Position numbers and translations under genes: made by a program. The notes beneath the pieces are model-generated. The model ran no database searches. It saw only the letters and a program-made list of their open reading frames with translations, and was not told the origin of the DNA. Positions 1-8,082 of a DNA stretch of 51,128 bases are shown piece by piece. The DNA is from Verrucomicrobiota bacterium JB023. Its GTDB lineage: Bacteria; Verrucomicrobiota; Verrucomicrobiia; Verrucomicrobiales; Akkermansiaceae. Numbering within the stretch: the stretch's first letter is position 1; each line of letters opens with the position of its first letter. The stretch covers positions 1 to 51,128 of the forward strand of contig JAUTCR010000046.1 in the NCBI GenBank assembly GCA_030673895.1. Direction: 5' to 3'.

Positions 1-563
1 GCGGCGCGGGAGTTGAAGCCCCAGGTGGCGGCGGCGACGTGGATGCCGGCTTTGTGGGAGGCGCGGATGTCCCGGGTCTCATCACCGACATAGAGCATCT
101 TGGAGCGCTCCAGGGAAAAGGTCTTCTCGATGGCCCGCAGGTGCTTGTGCTTGCCGGAGAGCTTGGAAGTGGAGGAGATGAAGGTGAAGAGATCGCGTAG
201 GCCCTTGGCCTCGAGAAAGGCCTCGACATTCTCGGTGGAGTTGGAGGTCAGGATGCCGAAGCAGCTGGATTGCTCGCGGAGGCGGGGGAGGATATCCATG
301 AGGCCATCCACGACAGGGAGGCGGGTGATGTCCTTGCGAAGAGCGCGGCGGCCACGAGCGAGGAGGCTGGGGACGCGGAGCTTGGAGATGCCGAGGTGGC
401 GGAGCAGCTCCTTCAGCTCGTAGTCTTGGAGAGTGGGCAGCTCTTCATGGGTGACCTTGCGGAGGGAATGCGCGTCCGCGAGGTCGTTGTAAACGTCGAC
501 GGCGGCGTGGAGAGTGTTGGCAATGGTGCCGTCGAAATCGAAAATAAGAGCGGGATAGCGCAT
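1..563 (-). CDS. HAD-superfamily hydrolase, phosphoglycolate phosphatase-like (3' end beyond window)
   Basis: This is a cytosolic phosphatase of the HAD superfamily, subfamily IA, truncated at the window's left edge, so its C-terminus is missing. Translating from the ATG at 563 gives MRYPALIFDFDGTIANT, with the nucleophile motif DFDGT near residues 9-13. A motif II-like ILTSNST, a lysine-rich region (SGKHKHLRA) matching motif III, and GDETRD, the Mg-binding motif IV, follow. A helical cap lies between motifs I and II. Phosphoglycolate phosphatase (Gph) or a nucleotide/sugar phosphatase are the usual roles for this architecture; the substrate cannot be told. It is last in a minus-strand run after tsaD, 83 bases downstream of the tsaD stop. 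Confidence 0.85.
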   Translation of the reverse strand, partial: MRYPALIFDFDGTIANTLHAAVDVYNDLADAHSLRKVTHEELPTLQDYELKELLRHLGISKLRVPSLLARGRRALRKDITRLPVVDGLMDILPRLREQSSCFGILTSNSTENVEAFLEAKGLRDLFTFISSTSKLSGKHKHLRAIEKTFSLERSKMLYVGDETRDIRASHKAGIHVAAATWGFNSRA

Positions 564-646
564 GGAAAAGGGTCTGCGGCGACCTATAACAGGAATCGAC
601 GGCGAGGGCCAGAGCGTGTTCGTCCTGCGCGGCGTGGTCCGCGGCC

Positions 647-1714
647 TTAGGCAGGGCAGAGGGCCAGATTGGGGTTGATGTCCGTGCTGAGCGGATCGTG
701 GTGCCCGCCGTGGTGGCGATGCCAGCCCGCAAAGGCGATCATGGCCGCATTGTCTGTGGAGAGCGAGGGGATGGCCGAGCGGAATTCAAGGCCCGCTTCC
801 TGGCAGGCGGCTTCCATTTGCTTCCTGAGGGTGGCGTTGCAGGAGACGCCTCCGGAGAGGGCGATGAGCGGGAGGCCGGACTCGCGGGCGGCGCGGAGAG
901 ATTTGCTGATTAAGACCTCGAAGACTGCAGCTTGGAAGGAGGCGCAGATGTCAGCCAATCGCGCGGCGGGGTTCGGGAGTTTTTGCAGCGTGTAAAGGAC
1001 AGCGGTTTTCAGTCCCGAGAAAGAGAAATCGAGGGAAGGGTCCTTGAGCAGGGAGCGGGGAAAGTCGAAGGCGGAAGGGTCTCCCTGATGAGCGAGTTTT
1101 TCGATCTCCGGCCCGCCGGGGTAGGGGAGGTTGAGCATGCGGCCGACCTTGTCGAAGGCTTCGCCAGCCGCGTCGTCGATGGTGCGGCCCAGGAGTGTGT
1201 AGTGGCCCGGTTTTTCCACCTTCACGAGCATGGTGTGCCCGCCGGAGACGATGAGGGCGAGATGAGGCGGGATGGAGGGGGCGGCCACCGCAGGTGCGGC
1301 TTCCTCGCGAGGATCCGGGCTGGGTTTGGCCAAGAACGGGGAGAGCAGGTGGCCCTCCATGTGATTGATGGAGAGGAAGGGCTTGCCCGAGGCGACGGCG
1401 AGGCCCTTGGCGAAAGAGTGCCCGACCAGTAGAGAGGAAGCGAGGCCTGGCCCTCCCGTTGCGGCGAAGGCATCGATTCCGTCGGTCGATAGTCCCGCGT
1501 CTGCCAGCGCCTGGGTGACGAGGGGCTGCAAGCGCAGGGTGTGGTTGCGCGAGGCCACCTCGGGCACCACCCCGCCGTAGAGCCGGTGGATATCGATTTG
1601 AGATGAGACGAGGGAGGTCAGCAGTGCCGGGTGGTCCGGGAGATGGCCCGGAGCATTTCCGTAGATGGCGACGGCGGTCTCGTCACAGGACGACTCGATG
1701 GCGAGGATTCTCAT
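647..1714 (-). CDS. tsaD: tRNA N6-adenosine threonylcarbamoyltransferase TsaD
   Basis: TsaD transfers the threonylcarbamoyl group to A37 of ANN-decoding tRNAs, making t6A with TsaB and TsaE in the cytosol. The 355-residue length is normal for the family. The start MRILAIESSCDETAVAIY is the classic Kae1/TsaD N-terminus. The metal ligands sit in NHMEGH (His118 and His122). The ATP-binding stretches GGPGLASSLLVG (about 87-98) and LIVSGGHTMLV are intact, as is the C-terminal STDNAAMIA. A short proline/alanine-rich insertion (about 131-150) is slightly unusual. The ATG lies 21 bases after the upstream M48 protease gene, so the two are probably co-transcribed. tsaB and tsaE are not in the window. 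Confidence 0.97.
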   Translation of the reverse strand: MRILAIESSCDETAVAIYGNAPGHLPDHPALLTSLVSSQIDIHRLYGGVVPEVASRNHTLRLQPLVTQALADAGLSTDGIDAFAATGGPGLASSLLVGHSFAKGLAVASGKPFLSINHMEGHLLSPFLAKPSPDPREEAAPAVAAPSIPPHLALIVSGGHTMLVKVEKPGHYTLLGRTIDDAAGEAFDKVGRMLNLPYPGGPEIEKLAHQGDPSAFDFPRSLLKDPSLDFSFSGLKTAVLYTLQKLPNPAARLADICASFQAAVFEVLISKSLRAARESGLPLIALSGGVSCNATLRKQMEAACQEAGLEFRSAIPSLSTDNAAMIAFAGWHRHHGGHHDPLSTDINPNLALCPA

Positions 1715-1735
1715 GGATAAAGGACTAGGGCGGGC

Positions 1736-2503
1736 TCAGCGCTGATATTGGCGCATCGCCGTTGGCATGAATTGTCTGAGGGATGCGATGCGAGTCTCGT
1801 TGAGAGGGTGGGTGCGGAGGAAGGCGGCGGTCTGGCTGCTGCGGGCGTTGTTGTAGGCGGCGAATTGCTGCCAGAGGGTGACCGCCTCATTGGGGTTATA
1901 GCCTGCCCGGGCCATGAAGATGGTGCCGATGCGGTCGGCCTCCAGCTCTTGCTGACGGGAGAAGGGGAGCCCGAAGGCCAAATTGCCGACGGTGCCTGCC
2001 ATTTGTTGGGTGGATTCCGCATTCTCGCCACCGAGGGCCGCGCCGAGAATGGCCGCGCCCAAGCCGATGGTCTGCTGTCGCTGGAGTCGCTGGCCCGCAT
2101 GGTTGGAGGTGACGTGCCCGATCTCGTGAGCGAGCACGGTGGCGAGCTGGGCGTCATTGCGGGCGACCTTGAAGATGCCGGTGTTGACTCCGACCTTCCC
2201 GCCGGGGAGGGCGAAGGCATTGGGGGTGGGATCGTCGAAGACGACGAACTCCCAGTGCGCATTGGGGAGCTGGATGACACGGGTCAACTTGGCCGCCACG
2301 CGGTTCACTTGGGCCCGGTAGGAGGCATTCGTGGAGACCGGTTTCGCCGCTTTATAGGCTGCGAATTGCTTCTGCCCTTCGGTGATGAGGGTGGAGGAGG
2401 TCTGCGAATAGCGGACGTTCCCGGCCTGATCGAGGGCCATGGGAGCGGCACAGGAGAAGATGAGGAGGGGAATTGCGAGGGGGATGAATTTGCGCAGGTT
2501 CAT
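1736..2503 (-). CDS. M48-family metalloprotease, predicted lipoprotein
   Basis: This is a zinc-dependent endopeptidase of family M48 (LoiP/YcaL/BepA-like), probably acting on envelope proteins. The zinc site HEIGH is at residues 126-130 and the third ligand is the glutamate of ELEADRIG further on. The N-terminus MNLRKFIPLAIPLLIFSCAAP has a hydrophobic stretch ending in a lipobox-like IFSC with Cys18, so the mature protein is probably membrane-anchored and faces the periplasm. At 255 residues it is a minimal M48C protein without TPR repeats. Only 4 bases separate it from the upstream thioredoxin-like gene and 21 from tsaD, which points to one operon. BepA-like outer-membrane quality control is possible but unproven. 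Confidence 0.92.
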   Translation of the reverse strand: MNLRKFIPLAIPLLIFSCAAPMALDQAGNVRYSQTSSTLITEGQKQFAAYKAAKPVSTNASYRAQVNRVAAKLTRVIQLPNAHWEFVVFDDPTPNAFALPGGKVGVNTGIFKVARNDAQLATVLAHEIGHVTSNHAGQRLQRQQTIGLGAAILGAALGGENAESTQQMAGTVGNLAFGLPFSRQQELEADRIGTIFMARAGYNPNEAVTLWQQFAAYNNARSSQTAAFLRTHPLNETRIASLRQFMPTAMRQYQR

Positions 2504-2507
2504 GAGG

Positions 2508-4730
2508 TTACTTGAGCGTCTGCAGCGTATTTCGCAAGGCCGGGATCACCTCCGACAAGGACTCGAACTGACGAACGGTCTCGCCATTCATGCGGAGAAG
2601 AGCCGCGCCCTCAGGCTGCGGCAGCCGTTCGTTGGCTCGCATAGTGAGAATGCTGTCGAATTCTGGCGCAAGCAATTGCTGCCGGAGGGCGGTTAGCTCA
2701 GCGTCCGTCTGCGCCCCGGAGAGGACGAGGGTGAGCTGGCCCCAAGTATTGAGACGGGCCGCGAGGAAGTCGGTGTGCACGACCGGGGTGAGCGCGGATG
2801 CAGGCTCCAGGACACTTTCCTGCCGCTCGAGGATCGGCTCCAGAGCCGGGTGCTCGAAACCACCACCCTGAAGTCTGCGCAAGGCACCATAAGCGGTGCC
2901 CCAGGTGGAAGGGCCAAAAATCATCTTCCAATTCTGAATTGAAAAAGGGAGCAGGCTCGCTTCCAAGGGGTTTTCCGAGAGGTTGTGCTCGGAGTCCACA
3001 TGGTGGTCCAGCAGATGGGTGGCGAGCTCGATGGATAGTGAGAACAGGTCGTCATCCAGGGTGAGGCGGTGATAAGCGAGGAGGCTCTCGATCAGGAGAG
3101 CATAATCATTGGCCAAGGCTGGCTCGCCACGGTGGTTTTCGCTTGGAGCAATGCGGTAAAGCTGGCCTTCCTGATAGTAGTCGGTGATGAGACGGTCCGC
3201 GAGTTCTGCCGCCATCGACAAGCTCTCATCGGAGAGAGGGCCGCCCCACGAGGCGCTGAGGGCGAGGCCGGTAAGAAGGCGCGCCTGGGTAGAAAGGGGG
3301 AGGGTGGTTTCCTGAGAGAATCCTCCCGCCGCCTGGATGCCAGCTTCCCGGTTTTTGGCCAACTTCTCGCAAGCACCGGCGAGATAACGGGAGGCTTCCG
3401 AGGGGGTGATTCCAAGCTGATTGGCCATTTCCTCCGGAAGTGTCTTGAGGCCAAGACTATTCTTGCGGAAGTAGGCGCGGGTGGGATCATCTCCGCTGGC
3501 GAGGTTGCCTATGTTGGAGATGTCGAAGGCGAGCTTCACCACTTCCCATTCTCTTTCGTCGAGGAGGTCCTGAAGCTTCTGGCTTTCCCAGAAATACGCC
3601 TGCCGAGCCTTCCCGGCATTGGCGGGGACGGTTGAGAGAGGTGGTGAGTGATTGAGGTAAGTCAATAGCCTCTCTTGAGACCGTTCCGTGAGGGGGGTCA
3701 CCTCGCTAGAGGTGATGGCGGAGAGCATCGCGGCTTGGGTGTTGAGATGCTTGGTCAGGGTGGGGATGCTGAAGGAAGGGCTGAGCCGGCGAGCGAAGAA
3801 CGCTCCGTCGAGGGGATCCCTTATCGCAGACCGGAGGATGGTGGACAGGGCCTCGCGACTGCTGTCGGCGGCATTCTTCCGAAGCTTGGAAGGACACCCG
3901 GGGTGATGGGCCAAGCGGCCTAGGGACGTTAGGAGGCCAGACGGGGGAAGACCTCCAACGCCATCGAAGCGCCTGGCGACGGGGTCGTAAAGCTGGGCGA
4001 GGCGCTGAAACTTGATGAATAGAGCAGCCAGGCTGCTTTCTGCGGTTTCATCATCGGACTTGTCCGCAACCGGAGGGGTGAATCGCGTCAGTCGTTTCTC
4101 ATTGAGGAATCGGGAGTTCTCGATGACATACTTGGGTGACTTTTCCCAGACGGTGTGAACGGCTTGCTCCACGCGTAGAAAGGGAGCTTCCAGCGAGATT
4201 TGCCGATTTGCGGACATTGGCGTCCAACCGATGGGATAACCCTCGTGGCTGAGCAAAAGGAGGAAGGGAAAGGCGACAGGTTTGGCAGATTCCCGGCTGA
4301 GCAGTTGGCAGGCCATGGCGAGGGAGGGATCGACCTCTTGATCGGCCAGGACGGGTAGGTAACGTTCGTTGATCAAGTCCGAGTAGTCTGCAGCCAAGAG
4401 GTCGAGAAGCTCCCGGGATGCAGGATGCTGATTGGAGCCGACGACGACGAAGATCAATCGTTGGGCAGAGGTGGCGAGGTCGGTAATGTTCTCATCCCAA
4501 GGCTGCCAATTGATGGCGGAGCCGGCCTGGGAACGGAGAAAGTCCGTTGGCTCGTGGGCGAGGCGGTTGCGGGTGGCTTCCTCGGGGACTTGGAGGGGGG
4601 AGGAGAAGACGCTCTCCTCTTGTTCTTTTGCGGGGGCTTTTCGCGCGCCGAAGGGATTCTCCTTACAGGATGGGGACAGGAGCAAAGCCATGCAGGCGAG
4701 GGCGATGCGGGGACGAATGGGCATCATCAT
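2508..4730 (-). CDS. Diverged YyaL/SSP411-type thioredoxin-fold lipoprotein lacking the CxxC
   Basis: A 740-residue protein from the ATG at 4730. This start was preferred because it gives a short basic N-terminus, a hydrophobic stretch and a lipobox-like LLLSPSC; an upstream in-frame ATG at 4835 would only add a leaderless extension. After a charged linker, the segment RNRLAHEP...INWQPWDEN resembles the opening of the DUF255/YyaL thioredoxin domain, and the rest looks like the helical toroid (six-hairpin glycosidase-like) region of that family. Where family members carry the redox CHWC, this protein reads SNQHPASREL, so the thioredoxin active site appears lost. Function unknown; an envelope-tethered binding or scaffold role is only an inference. 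It heads the M48-tsaD-HAD operon and is divergent from parA. Confidence 0.65.
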   Translation of the reverse strand: MMMPIRPRIALACMALLLSPSCKENPFGARKAPAKEQEESVFSSPLQVPEEATRNRLAHEPTDFLRSQAGSAINWQPWDENITDLATSAQRLIFVVVGSNQHPASRELLDLLAADYSDLINERYLPVLADQEVDPSLAMACQLLSRESAKPVAFPFLLLLSHEGYPIGWTPMSANRQISLEAPFLRVEQAVHTVWEKSPKYVIENSRFLNEKRLTRFTPPVADKSDDETAESSLAALFIKFQRLAQLYDPVARRFDGVGGLPPSGLLTSLGRLAHHPGCPSKLRKNAADSSREALSTILRSAIRDPLDGAFFARRLSPSFSIPTLTKHLNTQAAMLSAITSSEVTPLTERSQERLLTYLNHSPPLSTVPANAGKARQAYFWESQKLQDLLDEREWEVVKLAFDISNIGNLASGDDPTRAYFRKNSLGLKTLPEEMANQLGITPSEASRYLAGACEKLAKNREAGIQAAGGFSQETTLPLSTQARLLTGLALSASWGGPLSDESLSMAAELADRLITDYYQEGQLYRIAPSENHRGEPALANDYALLIESLLAYHRLTLDDDLFSLSIELATHLLDHHVDSEHNLSENPLEASLLPFSIQNWKMIFGPSTWGTAYGALRRLQGGGFEHPALEPILERQESVLEPASALTPVVHTDFLAARLNTWGQLTLVLSGAQTDAELTALRQQLLAPEFDSILTMRANERLPQPEGAALLRMNGETVRQFESLSEVIPALRNTLQTLK

Positions 4731-4786
4731 TGCATGCCAAGGGTCGGGGGAATTGTCAAAGGATGATCCCGTGCACAGAAAAGGCT

Positions 4787-4827
4787 TTTTCCTTACCGGA
4801 GGCTGGCCAAGTATCGGGCAAGGAAAA
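4787..4827 (+). promoter_or_regulatory. Inverted repeat overlapping the parA ribosome-binding site
   Basis: TTTTCCTT (4787-4794) and AAGGAAAA (4820-4827) are perfect 8-base complements separated by 25 bases. The right arm contains the AGGA that would serve as Shine-Dalgarno for the GTG at 4828. In mRNA the two arms could pair and hide the ribosome-binding site. No function is shown; it could also be a coincidence in a short divergent intergenic region. Confidence 0.35.
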
Positions 4828-5598
4828 GTGATCACAATTGCGGTATCGAGTCAAAAAGGAGGCGTAGGCAAGACCACGGCGAGTATCAATCTTGCCCACT
4901 CCTTCGCGCGAAGTGGACGCAAGACCCTGCTCGTCGATGCGGATCCGCAGGGTTCGGTTGGCTTGTCGCTCACGCGGCAATCCCGTGTTCTGCCGGGCTT
5001 CTTCGACCTGATGGCGGATCCAGTCTTTCCGCTGGAGCGGTTAATTGTGCCGACCCGTCTGGAGACCTTCAGCTTGGTCGCGTGCGGGCAATCCAGCGAC
5101 TACGAGCTGGGAGGCGGCTCGGCGGGGGTCACCCTGCACCGTGTCAGGGAATTCCTGCGCTCGGTCGCGGCGCGTGGTTTCGAGATCTGCATCATCGATA
5201 CGGCGGCAGGGCTTTTTGGCGCGACTGCCGACATCCTGACCGCCTCGTCAGCGGTGATGATCCCCCAGCAGGCAGAGCCCTTGGGCATCCGTTCCGTTCC
5301 CAAGTTGATGTCTGTCCTGACCCGGATGAAGGTGGTCAATCCCGAGCTTAATATCCTCGGCCTCCTCCTCACCATGATGCAGCCGGGGCTCGCCGAGAGC
5401 CGGGAAGCTGCGCAAGCTCTCAAGGATATGCTACCCTCGGAGCTTCTCTTCCAGACGATGGTGCCGCGTGACGACCTCTTCATCAGGGCGAGTGCCCGTG
5501 GCTTACCCGTGGGTGCGATGGAGAATGGAGCCGGAGCGATGGCGGTATTTGACCGCATCCGGATGGAGGTGGAAGGTAAACTGGCAAAGGATAATTAA
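4828..5598 (+). CDS. ParA-family (MinD/ParA/Soj) ATPase
   Basis: A 256-residue deviant-Walker-A ATPase. The start GTG at 4828 was chosen because AGGA lies just upstream and because translation then begins VITIAVSSQKGGVGKTT, the standard ParA opening; an upstream extension in the same frame overlaps the divergent gene's coding region and is unlike the family. Walker A KGGVGKTT, the DADPQG motif A' and the Walker B region CIIDTAAG are intact. Such ATPases position plasmids, chromosomes, chemotaxis arrays or other cargo. No parB or parS-like cluster is nearby. The next gene starts 6 bases after the stop and encodes a Roadblock-like protein, so the pair is likely co-expressed. The cargo is unknown. 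Confidence 0.9.
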   Translation: MITIAVSSQKGGVGKTTASINLAHSFARSGRKTLLVDADPQGSVGLSLTRQSRVLPGFFDLMADPVFPLERLIVPTRLETFSLVACGQSSDYELGGGSAGVTLHRVREFLRSVAARGFEICIIDTAAGLFGATADILTASSAVMIPQQAEPLGIRSVPKLMSVLTRMKVVNPELNILGLLLTMMQPGLAESREAAQALKDMLPSELLFQTMVPRDDLFIRASARGLPVGAMENGAGAMAVFDRIRMEVEGKLAKDN

Positions 5599-5604
5599 GA
5601 GATC

Positions 5605-6330
5605 ATGAGCGACGTCATCAAAGCCTGGGTTGATGAGGGTGAGGTGAAGCGCCTCGCGGAAGCTCTGCTTTCCCGGCCCATCCTCGGGGAAGTCGAAGTT
5701 AAGTATGGCGACAATTTCGAAGGATTTGCCGAAGGAATTCCCTCCCAAGAGGCGGCGCCGGTCAATGAGATCCGGGCGCGCGAGGCTGCCAGCGTCTTGC
5801 GCAAGGCTCGGGAAGAAGCGATGCATGGAGGCTCCGTCCGCCCGGGACAGCAGGCCCCGGCCTCACCCTTCCGCCGCGTGACGCCCACTCCCGCAGAGAC
5901 CTCCAAGGGCGCGGGCATCACCCCGGCAGCCGAACTCAAGCGGCCCGGGGCGCCGAATGGAAACGAACCTCTCCTCAAGCGGATGCAGACCTTCGGCGAG
6001 TGGCTGAAGGGGCCCGTCGGCGCTCAATCCTATTTCATCTCGACCCGCAATGGGCAGCCACTCTTGGACGAGGTCAAGAATCCGAAGCTCGTCCAAGTGG
6101 CCCGGACCCTGGCCAAAGCCTCGCGCCCAAGCCGCAGCAAGACCGAGGAGATGGGCAGCCTCCACGTCCGCATCGGAGAGCACTCCATCCTCGAGGTCAT
6201 TCCCGCGCCCTCGCAATACGGCATCCTGATTCTCGGTCTCGTCGTCGAGCATTCTCTTGAAGACACCGTCATCCGCGAGATCAGGCTGGGCCTGCAGGAG
6301 GTGGCAGATGCCCGACTGATCAGACCCTAG
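5605..6330 (+). CDS. Roadblock/LC7-like domain protein downstream of parA
   Basis: A 241-residue cytosolic protein with no signal peptide. Residues 1-65 form an acidic, helical N-terminus, about 66-118 is a proline/alanine-rich linker, and about 125-241 looks like a Roadblock/LC7 fold: a helix, the strand GAQSYFISTRNGQPLLDE, a helix, then the strands SLHVRIGEHSILEVIP and YGILILGLVV. Roadblock proteins such as MglB act as GTPase partners or dimerisation platforms in polarity systems. The assignment is by eye and only moderately certain. Its start is 6 bases after parA, which suggests it is a partner or adaptor of that ATPase. It ends tail-to-tail with rluD. Confidence 0.55.
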   Translation: MSDVIKAWVDEGEVKRLAEALLSRPILGEVEVKYGDNFEGFAEGIPSQEAAPVNEIRAREAASVLRKAREEAMHGGSVRPGQQAPASPFRRVTPTPAETSKGAGITPAAELKRPGAPNGNEPLLKRMQTFGEWLKGPVGAQSYFISTRNGQPLLDEVKNPKLVQVARTLAKASRPSRSKTEEMGSLHVRIGEHSILEVIPAPSQYGILILGLVVEHSLEDTVIREIRLGLQEVADARLIRP

Positions 6331-6375
6331 AGGCCAGCCTGGAAGCACCACCCTTGTCGAAACAGCGGAGCCCTC

Positions 6376-7284
6376 TCAGGGGCAGAGCTGGTTGGGCTCG
6401 GTCCAAGGGTGGAATTCCGGCGGAATCGGCGCTTGGCAGGTGACCCGCTCTCCCGAGACAGGGTGATTGAACGAGAGCTGCCTGGCGTGGAGCATGAGGC
6501 GAGGGGTGAGCGGGCTGGGCTTGCCGTAGATGGGATCGCTCAATATCGGTGCGCCCACATGCTTGAGGTGGACCCGGATCTGGTGGGTGCGGCCGGTATG
6601 GATGTGGCAGCGCACGAGGCAGGTCCCGTCATCGGCTCTCATGAGGACCTCGTAATCGGTGATGGCTGGCTTGCCCCCGCCGGGCTCCAGGACGGCCATC
6701 TGCTGGCGATTCACTGGATGGCGGCCGATATTGGTGAAGATGGTGTCGGCCTCCTTGGCAGGGGACCGGGCAGTGACAGCGAGATAGATCTTTTCGGTTT
6801 CCCGCTCGGCGAACTGGGTGATGAGTGCCTTCATGGCGCGCTCGCTCTTCGCAACCACGATGCAACCTGAAGTGTCTTTGTCGAGGCGATGAACGATTCC
6901 CGGCCGCTCCACCCCGTTGATCCCGGCGAGTTGTCCGTGGCAGTGATGCAGCAGGGCATTGACGAGGGTGCCGTCGGGATTGCCATTGGCAGGATGCACC
7001 ACCATTCCGTGGGCCTTGTTCAGCACAATGAGGTCGTCGTCCTCCCGCAGGACTTCCAGCGGCAGGTCCTGCGGGATGAGCTCCAGGCTGGTGGGCTCGG
7101 GAATTTCAATATCGATGACGTCGCCGGGATTAAGGGACTGCTTGGGCTTGGCAGGACGTTCGTTGACCAGGATGTGCCCGTCCTCGATTAAGCTCTTGAA
7201 GCGGGAGCGGGAATACTCCGGCAGCTGGGCGACGAGGTAGGTGTCGAGCCTGGGCTGCGGGTTGGTCACTTCGAGAGTCGGCAT
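6376..7284 (-). CDS. rluD: Ribosomal large subunit pseudouridine synthase, RluD/RluC family
   Basis: This enzyme isomerises specific uridines of 23S rRNA to pseudouridine. It has an N-terminal S4 RNA-binding domain (about residues 12-60, with RLDTYLVAQ and the FKSLIEDGHILVN helix-turn-strand), then the RluA catalytic domain with VVHPANGN (about 96-102) and the catalytic motif HRLDKDTSG with Asp135. The C-terminal RTHQIRVHLKHVGAPILSD is typical. At 302 residues it has the normal length for RluD-type enzymes. It is the best fit to RluD, but RluC-like specificity cannot be excluded without phylogeny. It is divergent from the sigma factor gene. Confidence 0.9.
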   Translation of the reverse strand: MPTLEVTNPQPRLDTYLVAQLPEYSRSRFKSLIEDGHILVNERPAKPKQSLNPGDVIDIEIPEPTSLELIPQDLPLEVLREDDDLIVLNKAHGMVVHPANGNPDGTLVNALLHHCHGQLAGINGVERPGIVHRLDKDTSGCIVVAKSERAMKALITQFAERETEKIYLAVTARSPAKEADTIFTNIGRHPVNRQQMAVLEPGGGKPAITDYEVLMRADDGTCLVRCHIHTGRTHQIRVHLKHVGAPILSDPIYGKPSPLTPRLMLHARQLSFNHPVSGERVTCQAPIPPEFHPWTEPNQLCP

Positions 7285-7399
7285 CGGCGGATTCTAGGGC
7301 TGATGGCCCGTTGCAGGAAAGCGCGATGTCGACAAGATGCGGCGTCATGCCACGGTCTAGCGGCTGTGCTTTTGACAGGGCCAAGGAGATCGAACAGCT

Positions 7400-7423
7400 T
7401 CACCACACACCTTGGAGTGGTGA
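7400..7423 (+). promoter_or_regulatory. Stem-loop just upstream of the sigma-factor start
   Basis: TCACCAC (7400-7406) and GTGGTGA (7417-7423) are perfect 7-base inverted repeats with a 10-base spacer, ending 5 bases before the ATG at 7429. The GGAG at 7414-7417, the best Shine-Dalgarno match, lies in the loop and at the stem edge. It could modulate translation of the sigma factor or bind a dimeric regulator; neither is demonstrated. Confidence 0.35.
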
Positions 7424-7428
7424 GCTAA

Positions 7429-8034
7429 ATGAGTGTGGAACGGAAAAACGCGGATCCAGACCGGATTCTAGTGGAGCGGGCGCGGGGTGGCGACACCCGG
7501 GCGTTCGATGAGCTCATTGTGAAGTATAGCCCCAAGCTCTACGGCTTGATCTACAACATGACCTCCAACAAGGAGGACACCCATGACGTCTTGCAGGACG
7601 TCTTCGCCAAGGCCTACCGCTCCCTCAACAAGTTCAAGGGAAACTCCTCGTTCTACACCTGGATCTATGCCATTGCGACCAACATGACCTTGAACTTCCT
7701 CAAGAAGCGGAAGCGACGGGTGGCGCAGAGCCTGGACGAGGTTGACTCAGGCATTCAAAACGATCCGGCCTTCGTCGATGTCTCCAATGTCGCCAACCCC
7801 CGGCAGCAGAGCGACGTCCACACCTTGCAGGAAAAATTGAACGAAGCCATGATGAGGTTGTCAGACGACCATAGAGCGGTGGTGACCATGTTTGACATCC
7901 AGGGACTACCTCATGCTGAAATCAGCCGCGTGCTGGGTGTCAGCGAAGGGACCGTGCGTTCCAGGCTGTTCTATGCCCACCGTTTGCTCCAAGGCTACCT
8001 GCAAGAATTTTTGCCCGAAAAGGCTGGAATTTAA
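7429..8034 (+). CDS. ECF (RpoE-like) RNA polymerase sigma factor
   Basis: A 201-residue extracytoplasmic-function sigma factor. Region 2 covers roughly residues 24-95, with YSPKLYGLIYNMTSNKED and DVLQDVFAKAYRSLNKFKG contacting the -10 element and core polymerase. Region 4 covers roughly 130-185 and includes LPHAEISRVLGVSEGTVRSR, the helix-turn-helix that reads the -35 element. There is no region 1 or 3, as expected for the ECF class. The ATG at 7429 follows a small stem-loop. A one-pass membrane protein and a secreted PDZ protein follow in the same direction, the usual arrangement for a sigma factor held by a membrane-bound regulator. The target genes are unknown. Confidence 0.93.
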   Translation: MSVERKNADPDRILVERARGGDTRAFDELIVKYSPKLYGLIYNMTSNKEDTHDVLQDVFAKAYRSLNKFKGNSSFYTWIYAIATNMTLNFLKKRKRRVAQSLDEVDSGIQNDPAFVDVSNVANPRQQSDVHTLQEKLNEAMMRLSDDHRAVVTMFDIQGLPHAEISRVLGVSEGTVRSRLFYAHRLLQGYLQEFLPEKAGI

Positions 8035-8082
8035 GTTTGCCTAAAAATACGGAATTTTGATAATCTCCAAGCCCTAAGCGTC

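Noticed and set aside
1711-2280. 189-codon minus-strand ORF overlapping the M48 protease
   Set aside because: Low-complexity Ser/Pro-rich translation in another frame of a real gene.
4731-4757. TTGACA-like box before the thioredoxin-like lipoprotein gene
   Set aside because: The matching -10 would overlap the start codon, so the promoter reading is not credible.
4432-4827. N-terminal extension of ParA to an upstream ATG
   Set aside because: It lies within the divergent gene's coding region and does not resemble ParA; the GTG at 4828 begins at the family start.
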